From Bacteroidales bacterium (GTDB lineage: Bacteria > Bacteroidota > Bacteroidia > Bacteroidales > VadinHA17), in assembly GCA_012517605.1 (NCBI GenBank), contig JAAYUS010000018.1, positions 1-42,830 of the forward strand: a stretch of 42,830 nucleotides of DNA. Reading direction: 5' to 3'. The first letter of the stretch is position 1, and every line of letters starts with the position of its first letter. A program made the position numbers and the translations under genes. Below, piece by piece: positions 29,948 through 38,382 of this stretch. The notes beneath the pieces were generated by a model. The model had not been told where the DNA came from. It did not search any database and saw only the letters and a list, made by a program, of their open reading frames with translations.

Positions 29948-31128
29948 AAAGATTTCTGTTATCAGCTTTTCTGGTGCTTGTTTCAACCTGTTTTCTTGCG
30001 GGGCAGTCACGTAAAGATCTTGAGGAGCAAAGAAGAAAAACACTGGAGGAGATCTCCTACATGGATAATCTTCTGACTCAGACTGCGAAGGAAAAAAAAG
30101 AGAGTTTGAATGAACTTAAGATTATAGGAAGAAAGCTTAATTTACGTGAATCTGTTTTAAAAAGTATGCAGGATGAAATATTATTATTGCTCGGAAGGAT
30201 TGACCTCAATAACATTGCCATTGAAATGATGGAAGCAGACCTTAAAGTGCTTAAAAGGGATTATCAGAATGCAATACTCAGTTCATTCCGTACATCAAAA
30301 GGCACCTCGGAAATAGCATATATTCTTTCAGCAAAAGATTTTAACCAGGGTTACAAAAGAGTGAAATACCTTCAGCAGATCACAAAGATAAGAAGACAGG
30401 AAACAGAACTGATCCAGGAGTTAAAAGCTGAAATTGAAGTTTCAAAGAAAAAAATGGAGGAGGATCTGACTAATATATCCGTTTTAAGATCTAAGGAGGA
30501 ACAGCAGCGAAATCTTTTAAAGAATGAACAGGACCGGCAGCAGAAGATTGTAAGCAACCTGAGTAATAAGGAACGTCAGCTTCAGAGAGATTTGGAGGAA
30601 AAGAAGAGGATAGCAAGGAAAATAGAATCTGAAATTTCAAAGCTGATAGCTGAGGAACGGAAGAAAACAAACACTTCGGAGATGACTCCGGAGCTAAAGC
30701 TCATTAGCGATAATTTTTATGAAAACAAGGGAAGACTTCCCTGGCCTGTTGAAAAAGGAGTGATCACAAGTCATTTTGGAATACATAATCATCCTGTATT
30801 GAAGTATGTTGTGGAAAACAACAACGACATTGAGATTACAAATTCAGGTGAAACGCCTGTAAGAAGTGTTTTCAGGGGAACTGTAGCAAAGGTTTTTTCA
30901 ATTCAGGGCGCAAATATGTCGATAATTATCAAACATGGAAAATATTATACTGTTTATTCAAATCTTGTGAATGTTACGGTAAAAGCAGGTGATAAGGTTG
31001 ATACAAAACAGCTGTTGGGTTATGTTTATAACGACAGGGACAGGGGAAATGAGGCTGTTTTGAAGTTTATGATAACAGAAGAGAAAGTAAATTTGGATCC
31101 GGAATTGTGGATTTCGAAAAAAAATTAG
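29944..31128 (+). CDS. EnvC-like murein hydrolase activator (M23/LytM-domain, coiled coil)
   Basis: Signal peptide; long coiled coil; C-terminal LytM-like GVITSHFGIHNHPVLKYVVENNNDIEI...VIVKHGKYYTVYSNL-like region (here IIIKHGKYYTVYSNL). Confidence 0.9.
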   Translation: MKRFLLSAFLVLVSTCFLAGQSRKDLEEQRRKTLEEISYMDNLLTQTAKEKKESLNELKIIGRKLNLRESVLKSMQDEILLLLGRIDLNNIAIEMMEADLKVLKRDYQNAILSSFRTSKGTSEIAYILSAKDFNQGYKRVKYLQQITKIRRQETELIQELKAEIEVSKKKMEEDLTNISVLRSKEEQQRNLLKNEQDRQQKIVSNLSNKERQLQRDLEEKKRIARKIESEISKLIAEERKKTNTSEMTPELKLISDNFYENKGRLPWPVEKGVITSHFGIHNHPVLKYVVENNNDIEITNSGETPVRSVFRGTVAKVFSIQGANMSIIIKHGKYYTVYSNLVNVTVKAGDKVDTKQLLGYVYNDRDRGNEAVLKFMITEEKVNLDPELWISKKN

Positions 31129-31170
31129 AAATTGCATAACTTTTCAGGTTTATCTGAAAATGGCATAATA

Positions 31171-31584
31171 ATGTCGAAAATGTATAAAAGACTTAAAATT
31201 GAGTCCAGAATAGCAAACCTGAGAATCATTGAGAATGCTATTGATGAAATAACAGGAGCTGTTGGGGTAAAACAGGATGATTATGGCAAAATTATGGTTG
31301 CAGCACTTGAAGCTGTAAATAATGCCATAACGCATGGAAATAAGTCGGATCCGCAAAAGCTTGTGGATGTTGAAATTGATTTTAAAGACAATGATATTAC
31401 CATAACAGTTACTGATGAAGGGAATGGTTTTAGTCCCGATAAAATTCCTGACCCTACATTGCCTGAAAATATTGAGGAATTAAGCGGCCGGGGAGTCTTC
31501 CTGATGTCGAAGCTGGCTGATTCCATCAAGTTTAATGAAAAGGGAAACAGTGTAACAATGAGTTTCAAGGAGGTCGTTAATTGA
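31171..31584 (+). CDS. RsbW-like ATP-binding protein (HATPase_c_2)
   Basis: ALEAVNNAITHGNK N-box; VTDEGNGFSPDKIPDP; GRGVFLMSKL. Confidence 0.9.
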   Translation: MSKMYKRLKIESRIANLRIIENAIDEITGAVGVKQDDYGKIMVAALEAVNNAITHGNKSDPQKLVDVEIDFKDNDITITVTDEGNGFSPDKIPDPTLPENIEELSGRGVFLMSKLADSIKFNEKGNSVTMSFKEVVN

Positions 31585-32006
31585 GTATTAAAATTTTCTA
31601 TGACAGGATAAATTTCAGGTTACACAGAACGGGGGAAATAAAGAAATTTCTGGAAAAGGTCATCATGGAAGAAAAGAAAATCCCGGGTGACCTTAATTTT
31701 ATTTTTACCGACGACAAATCACTTCTGGAAATTAACAGGGAGTTCCTTGGCCATGATTATTTCACTGATGTTATTTCTTTTGATTACAGCGAAAACAATT
31801 TGCTAAACGGAGAGGTTTATATAAGCATTGAAACAATAATAGAAAATGCAAGAAGATTTAATGTTCCCAGGAAACAGGAAATCATCAGGGTGATGATTCA
31901 CGGGGTATTGCATTTGTGCGGTTATAGGGATGATAATGAGGAAAACAGAAAAGTGATGCATGGAATTCAGGAGTCAAAGATAAAACAGTTCTTAGCGAAA
32001 GAGTAA
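31581..32006 (+). CDS. ybeY: Endoribonuclease YbeY
   Basis: HDYFTDVISFDY; MIHGVLHLCGYRDD metal-binding HGxLHLxGYDH-type motif. Confidence 0.96.
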   Translation: MSIKIFYDRINFRLHRTGEIKKFLEKVIMEEKKIPGDLNFIFTDDKSLLEINREFLGHDYFTDVISFDYSENNLLNGEVYISIETIIENARRFNVPRKQEIIRVMIHGVLHLCGYRDDNEENRKVMHGIQESKIKQFLAKE

Positions 32007-33896
32007 ATGGATTTCAGTTACGATATTATTGTTGTGGGAGGGGGACATGCCGGGTGTGAAGCAGCTCATGCTGCGGCAAAAATGGGAGCAAGGACTCTTC
32101 TGATTACAATGGATATGACAAAACTGGCCCAGATGTCATGCAATCCGGCGATGGGAGGAATTGCGAAGGGACAGATAATCAGGGAGATAGATGCTCTTGG
32201 TGGAATGAGCGGAATAGTTACCGACCGCAGTATGATACAGTTCAGAATGCTGAACAGGTCAAAAGGACCTGCAATGTGGAGCCCGAGAGCACAATGCGAC
32301 AGGCAAAGATTCAGCATTGAATGGAGAAAAGTGCTCGAGAGTACTGAACGCCTTTTCATATGGCAGGAACAGGCAAAGTCTCTTATTATCGGGGAAAAGA
32401 CGGTAAAAGGTGTGGAAACTGCATTTGGTACAAGATTCTACTCAAGAGCAGTAATCCTTACAAATGGCACTTTCCTGAATGGTCTTATGCATGTCGGATT
32501 CAAAAATATTAAGGGAGGAAGGTCAGGAGAGCAGGCATCTGTAGGTTTGAGCGACCAGTTACGCGAACTGGGATTCATTGTTGAAAGACTTAAAACAGGA
32601 ACCAGCGCAAGGATCGATGGAAGAACAATTGACTTTTCTGTCATGACCGAGCAAAAGGGAGATGAAGAGGGGAGGACTTTTTCATACTTATCAGACAAGT
32701 CAGGGATAACGGATCAGATGAGTTGTTTTATAACTCATACAAATGAAGAGGTGCATGAAGAACTTAGAAAGGGACTGGAATACAGTCCTCTGTTTAAAGG
32801 TATGATCAAAGGCCGGGGTCCAAGATATTGCCCGAGTATTGAAGACAAGATTGTTACATTTAAGGAAAGGGATGCACATCAGCTTTTTATTGAACCGGAA
32901 GGAAGAGAAACAATAGAGTACTATATAAATGGTTTCTCAAGCAGTCTGCCTTTGGAGGTTCAGCTGAGAGCGCTAAGAAAAGTCAGGGGACTTGAAAATG
33001 CTGAGATTTTCAGGCCGGGCTATGCGATAGAATATGATTTTTTCCAGCCGACACAACTTAGAAGCACACTGGAAACAAAAATGATAGGGGGTCTTTATTT
33101 TGCGGGACAGATAAACGGGACGACAGGCTATGAGGAAGCGGCGGCTCAGGGACTGATGGCAGGAATAAATGCGGTGCTGAAGATCAGGGGAGAAAAGGAA
33201 TTTGTTATGGGAAGGGATGAATCGTATATTGGCGTGCTGATAGATGACCTGGTTACAAAAGGCGTGGATGAACCATACAGAATGTTTACGGCAAGGGCTG
33301 AATACAGGGTTTTATTAAGGCAGGACAATGCTGACGAAAGATTGACAAAAAAGGGTTTTGAAATAGGGCTTGCTGATAAAGAACGTCTCGCCATCTTAAA
33401 AAGGAAAGAACAGAATATTGAAAATCTCATTCATTATCTGAAAGAAACAAGTGTTACTCCTGAGAGCATTAATGGATTTCTTGATGCTGTTGAGACAAAC
33501 AGGATCGGACAGAGAGTAAAAGCCATTACGATTGCAGCACGACCGCAGGTTAACCTTAGTGAATTTCTCGAAGAACTAAACAAGATTTCTGAGTCGGGTT
33601 TCAACTTTGACGACGGGGAATTTCCTGTTAACAGGAATGAAATAATTGAATCTGCAGAAATAAGGGTAAAATACGAAGGATATATACAGAGAGAAAAGGT
33701 AGTCGCTGAAAAAATAAAGAGACTCGAGAAAGTCAGAATACCCGACGATATTGATTATTCGGAGTTATTGTCGATTTCAACCGAAGGGAGACAGAAACTT
33801 GGAAGGATCAGACCTGATAATATTGGGCAGGCAGGAAGGATAAGCGGAGTTTCTCCCTCAGACATTAATATACTTTTAATGTACCTAGGAAGATAA
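32007..33896 (+). CDS. mnmG: tRNA uridine-5-carboxymethylaminomethyl synthesis enzyme MnmG
   Basis: DIIVVGGGHAGCEAAHAAAKMGA; CNPAMGGIAKGQ; GQINGTTGYEEAAAQGLMAG. Confidence 0.98.
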   Translation: MDFSYDIIVVGGGHAGCEAAHAAAKMGARTLLITMDMTKLAQMSCNPAMGGIAKGQIIREIDALGGMSGIVTDRSMIQFRMLNRSKGPAMWSPRAQCDRQRFSIEWRKVLESTERLFIWQEQAKSLIIGEKTVKGVETAFGTRFYSRAVILTNGTFLNGLMHVGFKNIKGGRSGEQASVGLSDQLRELGFIVERLKTGTSARIDGRTIDFSVMTEQKGDEEGRTFSYLSDKSGITDQMSCFITHTNEEVHEELRKGLEYSPLFKGMIKGRGPRYCPSIEDKIVTFKERDAHQLFIEPEGRETIEYYINGFSSSLPLEVQLRALRKVRGLENAEIFRPGYAIEYDFFQPTQLRSTLETKMIGGLYFAGQINGTTGYEEAAAQGLMAGINAVLKIRGEKEFVMGRDESYIGVLIDDLVTKGVDEPYRMFTARAEYRVLLRQDNADERLTKKGFEIGLADKERLAILKRKEQNIENLIHYLKETSVTPESINGFLDAVETNRIGQRVKAITIAARPQVNLSEFLEELNKISESGFNFDDGEFPVNRNEIIESAEIRVKYEGYIQREKVVAEKIKRLEKVRIPDDIDYSELLSISTEGRQKLGRIRPDNIGQAGRISGVSPSDINILLMYLGR

Positions 33897-33916
33897 TTGT
33901 TCCACGTGGAACAATT
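33895..33916. promoter_or_regulatory. Candidate parS site 1 (ParB/Spo0J binding)
   Basis: 22-bp perfect palindrome AATTGTTCCACGTGGAACAATT; core TGTTCCACGTGGAACA one mismatch from TGTTNCACGTGAAACA. Confidence 0.82.
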
Positions 33917-34001
33917 GAAAAATTAATTGATTATTTATTGCATTTATTTTTATTACAGAGCCATTTTGTTACTGAGATCTGAATATTTAACGCTGCAAGA
34001 G

Positions 34002-34037
34002 CCTGTTTTTTATCTGTACTTCCGGATAAGATACAGG
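34002..34037 (+). other. Imperfect hairpin in the mnmG-ade intergenic region
   Basis: CCTGTTTTTTATC / GATAAGATACAGG, 11 of 13 positions paired. Confidence 0.4.
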
Positions 34038-34125
34038 AGACGGATTACTAGAGAATCAACAGGTTAATTGCGAAAGAATTTTGATCATATAATATGTTAT
34101 TATCTTAATTCCGGAGGTGAAATTG

Positions 34126-35745
34126 ATGATTATATCAGGTAAGCTTGTTGACATACACCGCAGGGAAATATATCCGGCTGAAATTTCGATATCAGGAGGT
34201 ATTATATCGAAGATTGTCCGCGTAAAGCATTGTCATGAAAGATTTATAATGCCGGGTCTTATTGATTCTCATATTCATATTGAAAGTTCAATGGTGACTC
34301 CGGGATCATTTGCTGCTGCAGCTGTTTCACGTGGAACAACAGCAGTAGTTTCAGATCCGCACGAAATAGCAAATGTTCTGGGGATCCGTGGCGTCAGGTT
34401 CATGATAGAAGATTCAAAGAGAGTTCCGCTGAAATTCTATTTCGGTGCACCATCATGTGTCCCGGCAACACCCTTTGAATCTGCCGGCTCAGAGTTAAAT
34501 GCTTTTGCGGTGGAGGAACTGCTGTCGATTCATGACATACATTATCTTGCGGAAATGATGAATTATCCGGGGGTTGTTTATGGTGACAGCGAAGTGCTGA
34601 AAAAACTTGAGGTCGCCAGGAGGCTTAAAAAGCCTGTTGATGGCCATGCTCCGGGCCTGACCGGTGAATTGTTGCGAAAATATGTCGCTGCCGGAATCTC
34701 AACTGACCATGAATGCACTTCTGCTGAAGAAGCGAGGGAAAAAATAGCTCTGGGAATGAAGATCCTTGTCAGGGAAGGGAGCGCCGCGAAAAACCTCGAT
34801 GCCCTGAAGGAGCTTTTTAAAAGCAATCCGGAAATGCTTATGCTGTGCAGCGATGACCTGCATCCGGAAATGCTTCTCAAACAGCATATCAATGCTCTGG
34901 TAGCCCGGCTTGTTTCAGACGGATATGATATTTTTGACGTAATAAGAAGCTGCACGATAAATCCCGCACGGCATTACAATCTCAGCACCGGATTGCTCCT
35001 TACCGGCGATCCGGCCGATCTGGTTATTGTAGATAACCCTGCGACAATGAACGTTGAGGAAACCTGGATCGAAGGGAAAAAGGTATTTGAACACGGCAGG
35101 ATTCTGTTTGATATCGTGAAGGCAGCTCCTGTTAACAATTTCAGCTGCACTCCTGTCAGCACCACGCAAATTTCAGTCGAAGCAAAAGGCAGGAAAATCA
35201 GGATAATTGAAGCGTATGACGGAAGTCTAAACACAGGGCAGATAATATCACAGATTCCGGAGGGAAAGGAAGTAGATCCGGATATTGAATCGGATGTTCT
35301 CAAAATAGTTGTAAAAGACAGGTATGAAGACAGGCCGCCGGCAGTTGGCTTTATTAAGGGATTCGGTCTTAAAAAAGGAGCTTTCGCCTCTTCGGTTGCC
35401 CACGACAGTCACAATATAATATGCATCGGTGCATCTGATGATGATATTATAAATGCTGTAAACAAGGTTGTGGAAATGAAAGGCGGACTGGCTGTGGCCG
35501 AGGGCACGCATATTGAATCGCTTCCTCTTCCGGTCGCGGGAATAATGTCAGGCGAACCGGTCGCAAAGGTTGCCCAGGAATATGAACGTCTTTCTGATCT
35601 GGTAAAGTCGATGGGAAGCAGAATGACAGCTCCGTTCATGACCCTTTCATTCATGGCTTTGCTTGTAATACCGGAACTTAAACTGAGCGACAAAGGCCTT
35701 TTTGACGGGAAAGAATTCAGGTTTACAAATCTGTTTGCTGAATGA
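34126..35745 (+). CDS. ade: Adenine deaminase
   Basis: MPGLIDSHIHIESSM; RGTTAVVSDPHEIANVLG; VVDGHAPG-like PVDGHAPGL; LCSDDLHP; RBS ggagg ahead of ATG 34126. Confidence 0.95.
   Translation: MIISGKLVDIHRREIYPAEISISGGIISKIVRVKHCHERFIMPGLIDSHIHIESSMVTPGSFAAAAVSRGTTAVVSDPHEIANVLGIRGVRFMIEDSKRVPLKFYFGAPSCVPATPFESAGSELNAFAVEELLSIHDIHYLAEMMNYPGVVYGDSEVLKKLEVARRLKKPVDGHAPGLTGELLRKYVAAGISTDHECTSAEEAREKIALGMKILVREGSAAKNLDALKELFKSNPEMLMLCSDDLHPEMLLKQHINALVARLVSDGYDIFDVIRSCTINPARHYNLSTGLLLTGDPADLVIVDNPATMNVEETWIEGKKVFEHGRILFDIVKAAPVNNFSCTPVSTTQISVEAKGRKIRIIEAYDGSLNTGQIISQIPEGKEVDPDIESDVLKIVVKDRYEDRPPAVGFIKGFGLKKGAFASSVAHDSHNIICIGASDDDIINAVNKVVEMKGGLAVAEGTHIESLPLPVAGIMSGEPVAKVAQEYERLSDLVKSMGSRMTAPFMTLSFMALLVIPELKLSDKGLFDGKEFRFTNLFAE
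34323..34338. promoter_or_regulatory. Candidate parS site 2, inside the ade coding sequence
   Basis: TGTTTCACGTGGAACA; minus strand reads TGTTCCACGTGAAACA, an exact match to TGTTNCACGTGAAACA. Confidence 0.78.
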
Positions 35746-35767
35746 TATTTACAAAGACAGGTTTAGT

Positions 35768-37567
35768 ATGACCCTGCTGGAGGACCATAAAAAAGTGACA
35801 GATCTGCTGCCCGAAAAACCGGGGGTATACCAGTTCATTGACTCCGGAGGAAGGATCATTTATATCGGAAAGGCAAAGAATCTCCGCAAACGCGTCTCTT
35901 CCTATTTTTCAAAAAACCAGTCGGGAAAAACAACTGTGATGCTCAGAAAGGCTGCGGGAATAAGGCATATAGTAGTAGACAGTGAATCCGACGCCCTCCT
36001 GCTCGAAAACAACCTCATAAAAAAGCACCAGCCACGATACAACATCCTGCTGAAGGATGATAAAACCTTCCCCTCGATCTGCATAAAAAAAGAACCTTTT
36101 CCCAGGGTGTTCAGCACACGTAACATTATCAGGGATGGTTCGGCCTATTTTGGCCCTTATACATCGGGATTGATGGTCAAAACCCTTATAACTCTCATAA
36201 GGCAGCTTTACAAATTGAGGACCTGCAACTATAACCTTATACAGGAAAATATCTCGGCTAATAAATTCAAGGCATGTCTCGAATATCATATAGGGAACTG
36301 CAAAGCGCCATGCATCGGTCTCCAGGATGAATCTGACTACAATGAATCGGTTGTCCAGATCCGGGATATTCTGAAAGGAAATATCCTTGCCGTAACAGGA
36401 AGACTCAGGGAAAAAATGGCGGAATATTCTGCTTTACTAAGGTTTGAAGAGGCCCAGATGCTCAAGGAAAAGATCGAACTTCTTAACAGCTTCAGGAGTC
36501 ACTCGGCAGTCGTGAGCAACAATATCAGGAATGTTGATGTATTTGCTTTTACAGCAGACAATGAAAGATGTTATGTCAACTACCTGAAAGTAGTTGAAGG
36601 AGCTGTAGTACAAGCATTTACTCTTGAAATGAGATCAAAGGTCGATGAAGAAAGAGAATCCCTTCTGGGATTTGCGATCACCGAGATAAGGCAAAGATAT
36701 TCAAGTGATTCGCCCGAGATAATTGTTCCTTTTAAACCTGATATTCAGTTTCACAATATCCGGTATACGATACCGAAAATAGGAGAGAAGCTTAAGCTGC
36801 TTCAGCTTGCTGAACGGAATGCCATTTACTATAAACACGAACAGAAAAAAAAGCTTTTGGAACATACCCCTGAGGCAAGGTCGGGCAGAAACCTTGAAAA
36901 GGTAAGGAACGACCTCCATATGCCTTCACTTCCTGTGCATATAGAGTGCTTCGACAATTCGAACATTATGGGTACCAATCCGGTCGCTGCATGCGTGGTC
37001 TTCCGCAACGGAAGGCCAAGCAAAAATGATTACAGGCATTTCAATATAAAAACAGTAACAGGTCCTGACGATTTTTCCTCAATGGAGGAGGTGATATTCA
37101 GAAGATACCGAAGGATGTTAGATGAGGGTCAGCCGCTGCCTCAGCTTATCGTCATCGATGGCGGCAAGGGACAGCTTTCCTCAGCCATGAAAAGCATTGA
37201 CAAGCTGAACCTCAGGGAAAAAATAACTGTGATAGGCATTGCCAAGAAACTGGAAGAGATCTATTTCCCAGGGGATTCAGTTCCGATATATCTCGACAAA
37301 AATTCCTACAGCCTGAAGCTTATCCGGCAACTGAGAGACGAAGCACACAGGTTTGGAATAAATTTCCACCGCCGGAAGCGTTCGTCGGAGATGATAAAAT
37401 CGGAACTCGACAGAATAAAGGGAATAGGACCAAAAACCAAGAAAGTCCTCCTTGGAAAATTTGATTCCGTGGACCAGATAAGAAACATTCCCTACGCCGA
37501 TCTCGAAAAACTTGTCGGAAGGAGCAAGGCATCAATTCTGACAGAATATTATAAAAAACGGTCCTGA
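35768..37567 (+). CDS. uvrC: Excinuclease ABC subunit UvrC
   Basis: GIY-YIG region PGVYQFIDSGGRIIYIGKAKNLRKRV; IECFDNSNIMGTNPVAACVVF; C-terminal HhH; start set at ATG 35768. Confidence 0.97.
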   Translation: MTLLEDHKKVTDLLPEKPGVYQFIDSGGRIIYIGKAKNLRKRVSSYFSKNQSGKTTVMLRKAAGIRHIVVDSESDALLLENNLIKKHQPRYNILLKDDKTFPSICIKKEPFPRVFSTRNIIRDGSAYFGPYTSGLMVKTLITLIRQLYKLRTCNYNLIQENISANKFKACLEYHIGNCKAPCIGLQDESDYNESVVQIRDILKGNILAVTGRLREKMAEYSALLRFEEAQMLKEKIELLNSFRSHSAVVSNNIRNVDVFAFTADNERCYVNYLKVVEGAVVQAFTLEMRSKVDEERESLLGFAITEIRQRYSSDSPEIIVPFKPDIQFHNIRYTIPKIGEKLKLLQLAERNAIYYKHEQKKKLLEHTPEARSGRNLEKVRNDLHMPSLPVHIECFDNSNIMGTNPVAACVVFRNGRPSKNDYRHFNIKTVTGPDDFSSMEEVIFRRYRRMLDEGQPLPQLIVIDGGKGQLSSAMKSIDKLNLREKITVIGIAKKLEEIYFPGDSVPIYLDKNSYSLKLIRQLRDEAHRFGINFHRRKRSSEMIKSELDRIKGIGPKTKKVLLGKFDSVDQIRNIPYADLEKLVGRSKASILTEYYKKRS

Positions 37568-37679
37568 ACTGTCTGTCCTCCATCTTTTGTAAAACAATCC
37601 TTAATTGATTGAAATTCAATAATTTAAATGTTATTTTATTAACAATTATCCCGGCGAGAATTGAATATTTGGAGATTTA

Positions 37680-37743
37680 CCGGGGGAGCCCCGGGAATTT
37701 GAACTTCTGCCCGCAGTTTTATTATTCCTTAATTGAGGCAGAA
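37680..37743. terminator. Hairpins between convergent uvrC and HAD genes; possible terminator region
   Basis: ccgggg-gag-ccccgg stem at about 37680-37694; TTCTGCC (37705-37711) pairs with GGCAGAA (37737-37743). Confidence 0.4.
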
Positions 37744-37766
37744 ATCAGCATTAAAAAAAAATATCT

Positions 37767-38381
37767 TTAAACGGAGATTTTAATGTCAAGTTTTTTTTCA
37801 AGGTCTGCAACGAATTTCGGAGATCCAAAAGTCAACAGACCACTCATGCCAACTTTTTCGGCTGCCATGACATTTTCCTCAATATCGTCAATATATAGTG
37901 ACTCTTCAGGCTTAAGGGAATACTTTTTCAGGATAAGCCTGTAAATTCTTTCATCTGGTTTTGAAAGTTTGACGTCAGCTGAAATTATCCCTCCGTCGAA
38001 ATACCTGAAAAAGTAATAATCGTGGCTGACGATCTCAAAAATGTCCATATGGAAGTTGGAAAGGTAATATACCCTGAAACCTTGTTTTTTTAACGCAGGA
38101 AGGAGTCTGACGTTATCGTCAAGGGGAAACATTATATCGGCCCTTAAATTGAAAACAAGGGCTATTTCCTCGCGTTTGAGGGCTGATCTTGGAACAATGG
38201 AATCAATGGCTTCCCTGACAGTGATATCGCCGTTGTCGAGTTTCTTCCATTCTTCACTTTGGAAAATATCATGGATTATTGTATTCCTTATGTTCGCCGG
38301 ATAGTTAAGCTTTTTCAGGTATTCGGAAGGAATGAAACTTATCAGGACATTGCCAAGATCGAAAATAATGTTCCTCACCAT
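37767..38381 (-). CDS. HAD family hydrolase
   Basis: IIFDLGNVLISF motif I; YYLSNFH motif II; KLSKPDERIYRLIL motif III; YIDDIEENV motif IV. Confidence 0.94.
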   Translation of the reverse strand: MVRNIIFDLGNVLISFIPSEYLKKLNYPANIRNTIIHDIFQSEEWKKLDNGDITVREAIDSIVPRSALKREEIALVFNLRADIMFPLDDNVRLLPALKKQGFRVYYLSNFHMDIFEIVSHDYYFFRYFDGGIISADVKLSKPDERIYRLILKKYSLKPEESLYIDDIEENVMAAEKVGMSGLLTFGSPKFVADLEKKLDIKISV

Positions 38382-38382
38382 A

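Noticed and set aside
33914-34116. Purine riboswitch upstream of ade
   Set aside because: I could not find the conserved three-way-junction core sequence; only an imperfect hairpin is present.
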